This document shows, one piece after another, positions 1 to 6,901 of a stretch of DNA of 14,917 nucleotides. Within the stretch, counting starts at the first letter, position 1, and each line of letters begins with the position of its first letter. This stretch comes from CAYHZL01 sp964361075 (GTDB lineage: Bacteria; Bacteroidota; Ignavibacteria; UBA10030; UBA8401). The notes below the pieces were generated by a model. The model was not told the DNA's origin, searched no databases, and saw only the letters and a program-made list of their open reading frames with translations. The position numbers were made by a program, and so were the translations under genes. The stretch is from assembly GCA_964361075.1 (NCBI GenBank), contig CAYHZL010000083.1, forward strand, positions 1 to 14,917. Direction: 5' to 3'.

Positions 1-453
1 TTGCGGATTTCTTCCATTCAGCCAACGTCCAAAACTTCCTTCGTAATGTCCATCAACAAAATGCGCGCTAATGTGGCTGATACGAAGGCGCGAGCTCCAC
101 GTTCCGATTTCGGCACATTGTTTCCAATTAACATTAAAACCGAAAAAATAATCAACAGCATCCACAGGAAAATGAAAATCTTTTTCTCCGCGCAAATTTG
201 TGTATGTAAAAAAATCTGAACCAATTGAATATGTCGCGTTGTTGGTTTTGAACTGCATTACGTCAATTGAGTTGCCGATGTCGAGACGTAACCGGTTATT
301 ATTAATATTGGTAATAAGACCAACGCGCGGCTCAAATGTATTGGCAACAAGCGGACGAAACAGATTGCCATGCGAAACGAAGGAAAAAGATTTTTCTTCT
401 GATTGAAGCAATGTAAAAAGTAAAAAATTAAAAAATAAAAATAATTTTTTCAT
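1..453 (-). CDS. DUF1207-like exported/outer-membrane protein (partial, C-terminus outside window)
   Basis: Open frame of 151 codons without a stop, running off the left edge. The ATG at 453-451 overlaps the stop of the PHP gene (ATGA, 4 bp), so translation is probably coupled. Residues 1-18 (MKKLFLFFNFLLFTLLQS) look like a signal peptide: two lysines and then a hydrophobic run. The mature part begins near the motif GNLFRPLVANTFEPR, and further on has FPVDAVDYFFG and SSRLRISHISAHFVDGHY. This order (F-x-PLxA-xxx-EPR, a D-Y-x-x-G strand, then RLRxxHxSxHxxD) resembles DUF1207 family proteins, which are exported beta-rich proteins of unknown function in Bacteroidota and others. The resemblance is from memory and remote. 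As the last gene of the visible operon it may be the outer-membrane partner of the glycan genes upstream. The alternative ATG at 457 meets a stop within ten codons, which fixes the start. Confidence 0.7.
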   Translation of the reverse strand, partial: MKKLFLFFNFLLFTLLQSEEKSFSFVSHGNLFRPLVANTFEPRVGLITNINNNRLRLDIGNSIDVMQFKTNNATYSIGSDFFTYTNLRGEKDFHFPVDAVDYFFGFNVNWKQCAEIGTWSSRLRISHISAHFVDGHYEGSFGRWLNGRNPQ

Positions 454-2078
454 ACATGTAGTTTTTTATTATTCAACCAAATCGGATTGGTAAAACAAAA
501 ACCGTTAGCAAAATGTCCGGTGCCGCCTTCGGTACATGCTTCAAGACGGATGTAACTTTGTGTTTCGGAATTTGTTATGTGCATTGATTGATAAAAATTT
601 AATTTATTTTCAAGCGAAAATTCAGAAAGAAGAATTTCTTCTGCTTGCCCGATTGTTCCTTGAAACAATTTCGCATGAGTGAATGTTCCAAATTCAATTG
701 TAGAAACTCCTTTTATCGAAAGCGTAAATTCTGTTCCGAAAATTGTTTCGCCAATATGTGCCGTAGTGTTTTCATTTGAAATTTCGATCACTGCAAGCGG
801 ACCATTCGTGATAATTGCATTTCCATTACGAAATGCTGTTAAAATATTTTCTTCATCTGCATGTTCACAACGCAACGCCGTTCGCATTTGTCCGAACAAT
901 TGACCATCCCATTCACTAATGTAGAAGAAAGGAATTTTAACTTGCCTGAACCGATTAAAATTTCCATGCGCATCATTGCCGGCAATTATGAAAATTTTTC
1001 TTCCTTGTAACAAAAATTTTTTCCACGCAGCAAGTCCCCGTATGAATGCTTGATTGGCAACACCGTTTAAAATTTGAATTCCGTTTAATCCATCGTTTGC
1101 CATGTCGTGAAGCGACCACTCGCCGCGTTTAATCAGCAACGATTGAAAGAAAGGTGCAGTTTCAGTCGGGTGTGCCGCAAAAGCAACTGTTGAAGGATCT
1201 TTTTGTGCAAGCACTTCTTCAATTGTGTATTCCGCTTTTGTCTGAAACCATTTTTCGGCGCTATCACCAGACCCATGAAAAAATTTTCTTGTTCCAAACA
1301 ACAGCAAATGAATATTACGCTTGTTACCGTTCCAACACGATACTTCTTCACCACGAATCACAGCAAATAATTTCTCTTTTGCATTAATAGCATCAACGTC
1401 GTTTTGAAATGTATTCCATTTTGGAAGTTCGGCATCGTTGAGTAAAAAATTATCCACATGATCATCAAGATCGTACGAATGATCCGTTACACAAAAAAAC
1501 GAAATGCCGATTGCTTTACAAAGTTCAACTCCGGCTTCCATAGGTGCACCAAACTCCACGTGATCATCTGTGTAATCGGAATGTGTGTGTGCATCGCCCT
1601 GAATCCATCCTTCAAACGATGGCAAACATTCTTGTGCTCGGAATACTCGGAAACTTTTTTTCGAAGTAGTTCTGTAATTATCGTTTGTGCATTGTTTTTC
1701 TTTTCCGTTCACCTTGTAGGTGAAATGAACATCAACATCAATAAAACCAAAAATATCTTTGAGAGAATCTGTAAAAGGAATATGAGCAATCTTCCACCAC
1801 ATTTTTTTATTGATGGCTGTCAGTTCACTCAGGACATTTTCAAATGATGCAATTTTTTTCCCTTTGGCAAAACAATGCACAGAAACTTTTGTCAATTCGA
1901 TTGGATACCAGTGTGCATCTTTTACAAGCAATAAAATTGGTAAAGAAGAATTAGGCTCAATACGATGAGGAATATCAGCAAGAATTTCCGGCTCTCGTTT
2001 TTTCAGATAACTGAAAAAATATTTAAAGCGATAGTGAATATCAGCGTATGCAAGTATTGGTAACGGCGTAACAATCAT
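450..2078 (-). CDS. PHP-domain metallohydrolase (CehA/McbA-like)
   Basis: 542 residues. A beta-rich N-terminal part of about 155 residues of unclear family precedes a PHP domain (about 158-375). The metal-ligand set looks complete: GDAHTHSDYTDD (H164, H166, D171), TDH (198-200), GEE (243-245), H257 in NIHLLLFG, AAHP (H303) and GNDAH (D369, H371). PHP proteins are di- or trinuclear metal phosphoesterases or hydrolases. This long form with an extra domain is like the CehA/McbA group, whose natural substrates are mostly unknown. A C-terminal beta-rich tail of about 130 residues follows. No signal peptide is evident. The start ATG (2078-2076) overlaps the stop of the GT28-like gene (ATGA) and its own stop overlaps the next ATG, so it is embedded in the operon. 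A role in trimming or releasing phosphate from a glycan precursor is only inferred from context. Confidence 0.85.
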   Translation of the reverse strand: MIVTPLPILAYADIHYRFKYFFSYLKKREPEILADIPHRIEPNSSLPILLLVKDAHWYPIELTKVSVHCFAKGKKIASFENVLSELTAINKKMWWKIAHIPFTDSLKDIFGFIDVDVHFTYKVNGKEKQCTNDNYRTTSKKSFRVFRAQECLPSFEGWIQGDAHTHSDYTDDHVEFGAPMEAGVELCKAIGISFFCVTDHSYDLDDHVDNFLLNDAELPKWNTFQNDVDAINAKEKLFAVIRGEEVSCWNGNKRNIHLLLFGTRKFFHGSGDSAEKWFQTKAEYTIEEVLAQKDPSTVAFAAHPTETAPFFQSLLIKRGEWSLHDMANDGLNGIQILNGVANQAFIRGLAAWKKFLLQGRKIFIIAGNDAHGNFNRFRQVKIPFFYISEWDGQLFGQMRTALRCEHADEENILTAFRNGNAIITNGPLAVIEISNENTTAHIGETIFGTEFTLSIKGVSTIEFGTFTHAKLFQGTIGQAEEILLSEFSLENKLNFYQSMHITNSETQSYIRLEACTEGGTGHFANGFCFTNPIWLNNKKLHV

Positions 2079-3157
2079 AAATGAGTGAGTAGATTTGTAA
2101 TTCGTTGTTGTACAATATTTTTTGAATCAGGGACTGATATTGTGCCGGAATATTTTTTTGTTTCATCGAGCGCGTGCGTCAGATCGAATTCATTTTGCGA
2201 AATCGAATAAAATATTTTCTTCATCTTAAAATTTGTGGCAAGATATTCTTGTTCAGTTTGTCCCGGCGTGGGAATGAAGATTGCTTTTTTCCCAAGCGCA
2301 GCAATATCCATTACCGTGCTGTAACCGGAACGCGCAATAATATGTTCTGATGCAAGCATGGTTGTGTTTAATTCATCTGCACACATTGACGGCACTAACG
2401 AAAGGTATTCTGTGATTGATTGGCTTTCGGTTTGTTCCGGAGTGCCGCGGACGATTAACGCTCGTAATTGTGTAGGCTGCAATTGTTGTATAAGAATTTT
2501 TTCCAACAATGTGCGTTGTGGTTCGGGTCCGGAAAGTACCGCCAGTACATCGTATTTTTTTTCGACATTAGAAATTTTCTTAAATCGAGAAAGAGGTCCA
2601 ACAAAAAATGCATTCTGCGGAGAAGGAAATTGATGTGCGAGATTGCCCGACAAATTACTTTCTCCGTCATAATCCGGAATCCAGCACTCATTAAAATTTT
2701 TGATGAATGCTTTATTCAGTGTGTATAAAAAAAATTCTGACCAGCGAAAAGTTGAATGGAGCAAAATATTTATTTGATGTGTAACAAAAATCGAGGGGAC
2801 TTTCCGTGAAAAAACTCCGTACCTGCCATCGGAAATTACTGCATCTATCTTTAACTCATCAATACATTTGTGTAATACTTTCTGTTCACGGAAATATCCG
2901 GTAACGATGTGCGGAACTTGTTCAACAACTTTCTGCAAAAGATTTCCATTCTCTGGATATTGGATGGCATGTCCTTCGAAACGAAAACACTGAAGAGAGG
3001 GGAATTCTTTTTCTAACAATGCGAGCGGACGTTCATCTGCGGCAATAACCACATCAGCATCTTGCTGCAAGAGTTCACGAATAATGGGAATGCAACGCGT
3101 GGCATGTCCGAGCCCCCAGTTTAATGGCGCGACGAGTATTTTTTTTCTTTTTTTCAT
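2075..3157 (-). CDS. GT28/MurG-like glycosyltransferase
   Basis: 360 residues with the GT-B plan of the MurG/GT28 superfamily. The N-terminal strand-loop is ILVAPLNWGLGHATR (residues 7-21), a glycine-rich acceptor or lipid-side loop. The C-terminal donor-binding segment is ARSGYSTVMDIAALGKKA followed by PTPGQTEQEYLA (about 275-307). This is the usual place for the nucleotide-sugar pocket in MurG and in the UDP-GlcNAc:LPS transferase-like proteins of Bacteroidota. It probably acts on a lipid-linked acceptor at the inner face of the cytoplasmic membrane. The start is chosen at ATG 3157-3155 because MKKRKKILVAP is the natural family N-terminus. An upstream in-frame ATG at 3229 would add 24 residues read through the end of the preceding GT2 gene. 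With the chosen start the gap to that gene is 4 nt. The stop overlaps the PHP start by 4 bp. The sugar transferred cannot be read from sequence. Confidence 0.87.
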   Translation of the reverse strand: MKKRKKILVAPLNWGLGHATRCIPIIRELLQQDADVVIAADERPLALLEKEFPSLQCFRFEGHAIQYPENGNLLQKVVEQVPHIVTGYFREQKVLHKCIDELKIDAVISDGRYGVFSRKVPSIFVTHQINILLHSTFRWSEFFLYTLNKAFIKNFNECWIPDYDGESNLSGNLAHQFPSPQNAFFVGPLSRFKKISNVEKKYDVLAVLSGPEPQRTLLEKILIQQLQPTQLRALIVRGTPEQTESQSITEYLSLVPSMCADELNTTMLASEHIIARSGYSTVMDIAALGKKAIFIPTPGQTEQEYLATNFKMKKIFYSISQNEFDLTHALDETKKYSGTISVPDSKNIVQQRITNLLTHL

Positions 3158-3161
3158 GCTG

Positions 3162-4265
3162 CTAAAATTTTCTTCCTTTCCATACAACCTTCCCGCCAAA
3201 AAAAACTGCGAGGGGAAGGAGAATGACATACAGGATAAAATAGAATTGGAACAGAAAAAAATATTTCAATTGTTGTTCACGTTTAATTTTTTTCAGCGGA
3301 ATGTATAACAGTACATAATCGCACGCACATTTAATTGCAATGCCGGCAAGAAGCATTGCAGACTGAATGCCAAGAGAAAAACCTATCAGCATGAGCGAGT
3401 GCATACTAATGCCAACAATAAATAACATCACACCTAATGGTTGGATTTCTTTTCCACCAACAGCCCACCGTCTTTTTTGCCGATACAAATCTTTCACTGA
3501 GTCAACAGGATTACTTGTTACAAGCGTTTCATGTTCAACAGGATAACGGTATTGCCATTTTCCTTTTTTCACAATTGCTTTGAACAGTGCAAAATCTTCT
3601 GTTACACTGAAAGGAATATTGCGGTAACCGCCAACTTCGTTGTACGCTTTCCTTCTGAATGAAAAATTATTTCCTATGCAACTGAGCGGAAGATGAATGC
3701 CCATTGCGGCAACAGCAATAGCAAGAATGTATGCAAGGTCGAGCGATTGCATTCCGCTGAACCAACTGCGCACATTCAAAATTGTAAAACCTGCAACAAC
3801 ACCGGTGTCTTCAGCAAAATAATGTGTGGTGCGGCGAACCCATTGCGGATGTACGGTGCAATCGGCATCTGTCATCATCACAATGTCGCTTTGAGAAACA
3901 TCGACACCCTGAGCAATTGCGTTTGCTTTGCCTTGCAAATTTCCGTTGCCGTGTTGCGCCTGAATAAGTTTGATAAACGAATATTGCTGCGTGAATTGTT
4001 GAACAATATTTTCTGTTGCATCGGTTGAATGATCATTCACAACAATAATTTCAAATTTTTCTCGCGGATAATCGGACTGCACTAAGGAAGAAAGACACAC
4101 AGCAATATTCTGCTCTTCGTTACGCGCGGCAACAACAACTGATACGCTCGGTTCGTTCGAAGTGTTAGGTGTGTACGTTGCTTTGTACAATCCAAGAATG
4201 AGGACTAAAGCTTGAAGAATATAACCGAAGACAATTATGATAAAATATATTTCGAGTACCGTCAT
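3162..4265 (-). CDS. Membrane-anchored GT2 family glycosyltransferase
   Basis: 367 residues. An N-terminal membrane helix (about 5-27) is followed by a GT-A domain: SVVVAARNEEQNI (42-54), VVNDHSTDAT (ND at 77-78), TDAD (132-135, the metal-binding DxD), TED (222-224, catalytic base region) and QKRRW (263-267). Three or four hydrophobic segments follow (about 275-360), so the catalytic domain sits on the cytoplasmic face. The Q-x-x-R-W motif and membrane layout match processive or lipid-linked GT2 enzymes of the BcsA/IcaA/NodC type, and the paired deacetylase upstream suggests an N-acetylated sugar. The ATG directly abuts the TAA of the deacetylase gene (TAAATG), so the two are probably translationally coupled. 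It is one of three similar GT2 genes in the window. Polymerase versus single-sugar transferase cannot be decided by eye. Confidence 0.9.
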   Translation of the reverse strand: MTVLEIYFIIIVFGYILQALVLILGLYKATYTPNTSNEPSVSVVVAARNEEQNIAVCLSSLVQSDYPREKFEIIVVNDHSTDATENIVQQFTQQYSFIKLIQAQHGNGNLQGKANAIAQGVDVSQSDIVMMTDADCTVHPQWVRRTTHYFAEDTGVVAGFTILNVRSWFSGMQSLDLAYILAIAVAAMGIHLPLSCIGNNFSFRRKAYNEVGGYRNIPFSVTEDFALFKAIVKKGKWQYRYPVEHETLVTSNPVDSVKDLYRQKRRWAVGGKEIQPLGVMLFIVGISMHSLMLIGFSLGIQSAMLLAGIAIKCACDYVLLYIPLKKIKREQQLKYFFLFQFYFILYVILLPLAVFFGGKVVWKGRKF

Positions 4266-4889
4266 TTACGTAATAATGCCGAAAGAAAAACCTGAATCTT
4301 TTATGAACTGAATAGTATCATGAAGTATTGCAGCAATGCGATGCTTTGTTACATCGTTATCATGAAAAACTAAAATATCGCCGCCGGATAATTTTTTTGT
4401 CGCTGTAGAAATAATCTGTTTGTTACTCCGGTGTGTTCTGAAATCTCCGGTCAAGCAACTCCACATAATTAATTTGTATTCCAACTTCCGCGCAGCAGTA
4501 ATGGTATTCCATGAAAAAAATCCGAATGGCGGTCTGAACAATTTTGAACGAAGCGGCACAAGTGCGCTTATTGCTCGTTCCGTCGTTTGAATTTCATGTC
4601 GGGTTTTTTTTTCTGAAAAAACAAGTGCGCGCGTGTGCGTGTATGCATGGATGCCGATTGCATGTCCTGCCGAAGCGATGTCTTGCACAAGCGATTCGTT
4701 TCCTGAAATATTACAGCCGCTTAAAAAAAAAGTCGCAACTACGTTGTGCGACTCTAACACAGTAAGCACTTCACGTGTGGCAGTAGGATGAGGTCCGTCA
4801 TCAAACGTGAGAAATATTTCGGATGCCTGCATGTGCCAGACAAGTGATGGGAAGAGCCGTTGATGAATTTTCCCGGTATGCGTTATCAC
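4266..4889 (-). CDS. Polysaccharide deacetylase (NodB/CE4 domain)
   Basis: 207 residues, essentially a bare NodB homology domain. All five CE4 motifs are visible: TFDDGP (28-33; D30 base, D31 metal), H81-AYT-H85 metal histidines, RPPFG (119-123), WSCLTGD (143-149) and LVFHDND (H176 general acid). These enzymes remove N- or O-acetyl groups from GlcNAc-containing glycans. No signal peptide or membrane helix precedes the domain, unlike most cell-wall deacetylases. The protein is therefore predicted to be cytosolic and may act on a lipid- or nucleotide-linked intermediate, possibly the product of the GT2 gene directly after it. The start is a GTG (4889-4887) overlapping the TGA of the radical SAM gene (GTGA). 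Metal- and base-position residues are all present, so it should be active. Confidence 0.92.
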   Translation of the reverse strand: MITHTGKIHQRLFPSLVWHMQASEIFLTFDDGPHPTATREVLTVLESHNVVATFFLSGCNISGNESLVQDIASAGHAIGIHAYTHTRALVFSEKKTRHEIQTTERAISALVPLRSKLFRPPFGFFSWNTITAARKLEYKLIMWSCLTGDFRTHRSNKQIISTATKKLSGGDILVFHDNDVTKHRIAAILHDTIQFIKDSGFSFGIIT

Positions 4890-5929
4890 ACTTGTATTTC
4901 GATTGGTGTTGTGCTCGCCCCGATTTTTGGCAACCGTTCAATATTTGTTTTCGGTCCCGGCATTTTCCCGAATAACTCTGCGAAGTACGGTTGTATTGTT
5001 CCGAATGCGTCCGCAACAGATGTGTACGACGACGTAGCAAAATATTGGTACCACCCGCAATGTTTATCGCACGCTGTCATGACGTTGCGAAGTTGTTGCG
5101 CGTGTTGGGTGCGAACAAATTCCATCAGCGATGTTTCAGTGAGATTAACTGCTTTGTACGGCAGCACTCGACACGGATAATACAGAGAGCCGTCTGCATC
5201 TATTACAATTGATGAAGAAGAACAGCTTCCTTGTGCAACATTAGTGAAAAAACTATCCGGAGTAATTATGACATTGGGATATTGTTTTTTCAAAGAAAGC
5301 ACTTTATCTCTGAATGCAAAAAATTCCGGGAAAAAATCTTTCGTTCCTTCCAAATGCACAGCGGGCATAATGACAATTTTTGCACCAGCTTCCCAGCAAC
5401 GGCGAACTTTGTAATCGAGACGGTCGATGTCTTTATTTGTTACAACAGTTTGCACACACACGCTCGAACCAAACGCAACATACTCTTCCAATTCATCAAA
5501 CATATCCATATTCACATGACCTTCGTCAATGGAAATGTGGAGGAAGTCGATGTATTTGCAATACTCGCGCATCGGATAATTTTTTCCCATGTTGCGTTCG
5601 CTTGTTGTAATCATCAAGTAGAACGGTTGACGACGAGTGTATTGTAAAATTTCCATAAAGTCCGGACGAAGAAGCGGATCGCCTCCTTCCATACTCAACA
5701 AAAAAATGCTCGACTTGCCAATATTATCTAAAATTTTAAATACATCGTTGGTCGGCAAACCGGGGTCTTGTTCCTGCCACAAATTGCAAAACCGGCATTT
5801 AAAATTACACGTTAAATTTATTTTATAGGAAGCGTAAAACGGATAGGTGATGCCTTGTTCTTGGTTGCGATAGTTATACCAAAGGTGTTGTAATGTGTCG
5901 TAATATTTTTTTGCCGGAAGAATGCGCAT
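4886..5929 (-). CDS. Radical SAM protein with C-terminal auxiliary-cluster-like cysteines
   Basis: 347 residues, first gene of the six-gene operon. The radical SAM signature CNFKCRFC (C41, C45, C48) binds the 4Fe-4S cluster that cleaves S-adenosylmethionine. MEGGDP (80-85) is the SAM amino-group-binding GGxP strand, and HISIDEGH (131-138) fits the next barrel strand. C236, C253 (in DGSLYYPC), C287 and C291 (ACDKHC) form a spaced set like a reduced SPASM/twitch domain, suggesting one extra Fe-S cluster. There is no B12-binding domain. SPASM-type enzymes modify peptides and also sugars or lipids, and the glycan neighbours favour a sugar or lipid substrate, which is inference. The start ATG (5929-5927) has a weak purine-rich AGAGAAA upstream and a good promoter (5961-5991). 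The subfamily is not recognised. Confidence 0.88.
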   Translation of the reverse strand: MRILPAKKYYDTLQHLWYNYRNQEQGITYPFYASYKINLTCNFKCRFCNLWQEQDPGLPTNDVFKILDNIGKSSIFLLSMEGGDPLLRPDFMEILQYTRRQPFYLMITTSERNMGKNYPMREYCKYIDFLHISIDEGHVNMDMFDELEEYVAFGSSVCVQTVVTNKDIDRLDYKVRRCWEAGAKIVIMPAVHLEGTKDFFPEFFAFRDKVLSLKKQYPNVIITPDSFFTNVAQGSCSSSSIVIDADGSLYYPCRVLPYKAVNLTETSLMEFVRTQHAQQLRNVMTACDKHCGWYQYFATSSYTSVADAFGTIQPYFAELFGKMPGPKTNIERLPKIGASTTPIEIQV

Positions 5930-5960
5930 TGTTTCTCTGTGTTGTTATGAATATTTATAC

Positions 5961-5992
5961 CAAAGATAGCACAATAGATGAATTGTTGCAAA
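5961..5992 (-). promoter_or_regulatory. Promoter of the six-gene glycan operon
   Basis: On the minus strand TTTGCAA (5992-5986) is followed, 20 nt after TTTG, by TATCTTTG (5968-5961). Read as sigma70 this is TTGCAA-N17-TATCTT. Read as a Bacteroidota-type promoter it is TTTG-N20-TAnnTTTG, which it matches fully. The predicted transcript start leaves a leader of about 25 nt before the radical SAM ATG. No other promoter-like pair is needed for the five downstream genes. Confidence 0.5.
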
Positions 5993-6029
5993 TAGTTGCA
6001 GCAAAGGATAATGTTCTAATTTGAAATTA

Positions 6030-6059
6030 TTGATTCTGCGTTTTTTTGCCGATTATATA
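6030..6059 (+). promoter_or_regulatory. hicB: Possible distal promoter for hicBA
   Basis: TTGATT (6030-6035), 18 nt, then TATATA (6054-6059), about 95 bases before the hicB ATG. It is a fair sigma70-like pair in AT-rich DNA, so a chance match is possible. A nearer candidate overlaps the inverted repeat at 6124-6145. Confidence 0.25.
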
Positions 6060-6108
6060 TTTGCGATAGGTTGTGTCTCTCTTTTAAAATCAAATACCAA
6101 TGTGAAAC

Positions 6109-6148
6109 TTGAATGTTATTAGTCTTGTTCATACATTATAACAAGGAG
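6109..6148 (+). promoter_or_regulatory. hicB: Proximal hicBA promoter with overlapping inverted-repeat operator and ribosome binding site
   Basis: TTGAAT (6109-6114), 17 nt, TACATT (6132-6137) forms a promoter-like pair. An inverted repeat, CTTGTT (6124-6129) and AACAAG (6140-6145) with a 10-nt spacer, covers the -10 box and runs into the Shine-Dalgarno AAGGAG (6143-6148), which sits 5 nt before ATG 6154. A protein bound here would block transcription; an RNA hairpin would hide the ribosome site. Autoregulation at such a repeat is typical of toxin-antitoxin operons, but this HicB lacks an obvious DNA-binding domain. Confidence 0.4.
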
Positions 6149-6153
6149 AATTT

Positions 6154-6372
6154 ATGTCAAAAAATACTGCAAAATTTACTTTAGTTTATTGGAAAGACTC
6201 TGGCTGGATTGTGGGTGCTCTTAAAGAAGTTCCCGGTATAATAAGTCAGGGCAAAACAATGGATGATCTCGTTGAAAATATTTTGGATGCCTACAAGGAA
6301 ATGAAAAAGTCTTCTGAAGATTTTTTTACTATTAAAAAAACAAAACAAAAAAAACTGGAAATTGCAATCTGA
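6154..6372 (+). CDS. hicB: HicB-family antitoxin
   Basis: 72 residues. The segment FTLVYWKDSGWIVGALKEVPGIISQGKTMDDLVENILDAYKEM (about 8-50, given here as motif region) has the HicB/UPF0150 pattern: a strand, W-I-V, then PG-x-x-S-x-G and an amphipathic helix of a partial RNase H-like fold. HicB neutralises the HicA mRNA-cleaving toxin by direct binding. It is a short form, with only a lysine-rich tail after the fold and no ribbon-helix-helix or HTH domain, so DNA-binding autoregulation is not obvious. A strong AAGGAG site 5 nt upstream supports the ATG. The stop TGA overlaps the first codon of hicA by 3-4 bases, the normal coupling in hicBA pairs. Confidence 0.85.
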   Translation: MSKNTAKFTLVYWKDSGWIVGALKEVPGIISQGKTMDDLVENILDAYKEMKKSSEDFFTIKKTKQKKLEIAI

Positions 6373-6554
6373 AAAGAAAACAATTTATAAAAGAATTAAA
6401 TGAAGCCGGTGTGGTATTAGACCACCACGGCAAAAAGCATGATGTTTATGTAAACCCTTCAAACGGAAAGAAAACAACCGTTCCCAGGCATTCCGAATTA
6501 GCAGATACCCTTTGTAAAATAATTAAAAAACAATTAGATATTATTCCAAGATAA
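6369..6554 (+). CDS. hicA: HicA-family mRNA interferase toxin, apparent CTG start
   Basis: 61 codons: KRKQFIKELNEAGVVLDHHG, then KKHDVYVNP, GKKTTVPRHSEL and a final helix KIIKKQL. This is the complete small HicA/YcfA double-stranded-RNA-binding-like fold, with its catalytic histidine expected in the G-x-x-H segment (GKKH, H24). It cleaves mRNA when free of HicB. The reading frame upstream holds no ATG, GTG or TTG before an in-frame stop at 6333. The codon where HicA proteins normally have their initiator ATG (before KRKxF) is CTG at 6369-6371, overlapping the hicB stop as CTGA. Either CTG is used through coupling with hicB or the toxin has lost its start. All core residues remain, so decay, if any, is recent. 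Confidence 0.8.
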   Translation: MKRKQFIKELNEAGVVLDHHGKKHDVYVNPSNGKKTTVPRHSELADTLCKIIKKQLDIIPR

Positions 6555-6672
6555 GCAAGATTAGTGTAATATTTTAAATTACTTCTTTCTCTCTTTCCAG
6601 CCCACTAATTTTTTCCTGCCAATCAAAGTTAATGTTTTGAATTTATATGTTTTCATTTTACTCCACGTAAAA

Positions 6673-6812
6673 TAATTAGTTCTCGCTGAAAAAGTCATTG
6701 CGAGCGAGTGTTTTTTACGAGCGAAGCAATCTTTTCTTCAAATTTTTAAGATTGTTTCGGCAAAAAACGCCTCGCAATGACGCGCAAAGAATATTTCAGT
6801 GAGAACTAATTA
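6673..6812. repeat. 140-bp imperfect inverted repeat (MITE/REP-like)
   Basis: The ends are TAATTAGTTCTCGCTGAAA (6673-6691) and the complement of the same with one change (6794-6812). Inside, GTCATTGCGAG pairs with CTCGCAATGAC, GTTTTTTAC with the G-x-AAAAAAC segment, and CGAAGCAATCTT with AAGATTGTTTCG. The whole element can fold into one long, interrupted hairpin. The inner CATTGCGAG/CGAAGCAATCT words resemble a palindromic repeat scattered in many unrelated bacterial genomes. Outer TA dinucleotides could be a target duplication. It lies between the converging hicA and GT2 genes and may also stop transcription. The rest of the 347-bp gap (6555-6901) shows no convincing gene. Confidence 0.75.
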
Positions 6813-6901
6813 CGAATTGTCATTATTATTTTTTTTCACTACCCAACAAAGGAATAATGGAATGCTTGATTAACAGGACGAGAGTACTTGTAAATAAAAA
6901 T

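Noticed and set aside
1458..1847. 129-codon plus-strand open frame
   Set aside because: It is wholly antisense to the PHP gene, whose metal-binding motifs show which strand codes.
3158..3229. Longer N-terminus for the GT28-like protein from ATG 3229
   Set aside because: The added 24 residues are an out-of-frame reading of the end of the upstream GT2 gene, and the family N-terminus begins at MKKRKKILVAP.
6579..6656. 25-residue minus-strand frame ending GRKKLVGWKERKK, resembling the tails of GT2 proteins
   Set aside because: The likeness is only a lysine-rich WK motif. No GT2 core precedes it and the frame is too short to call a gene remnant.
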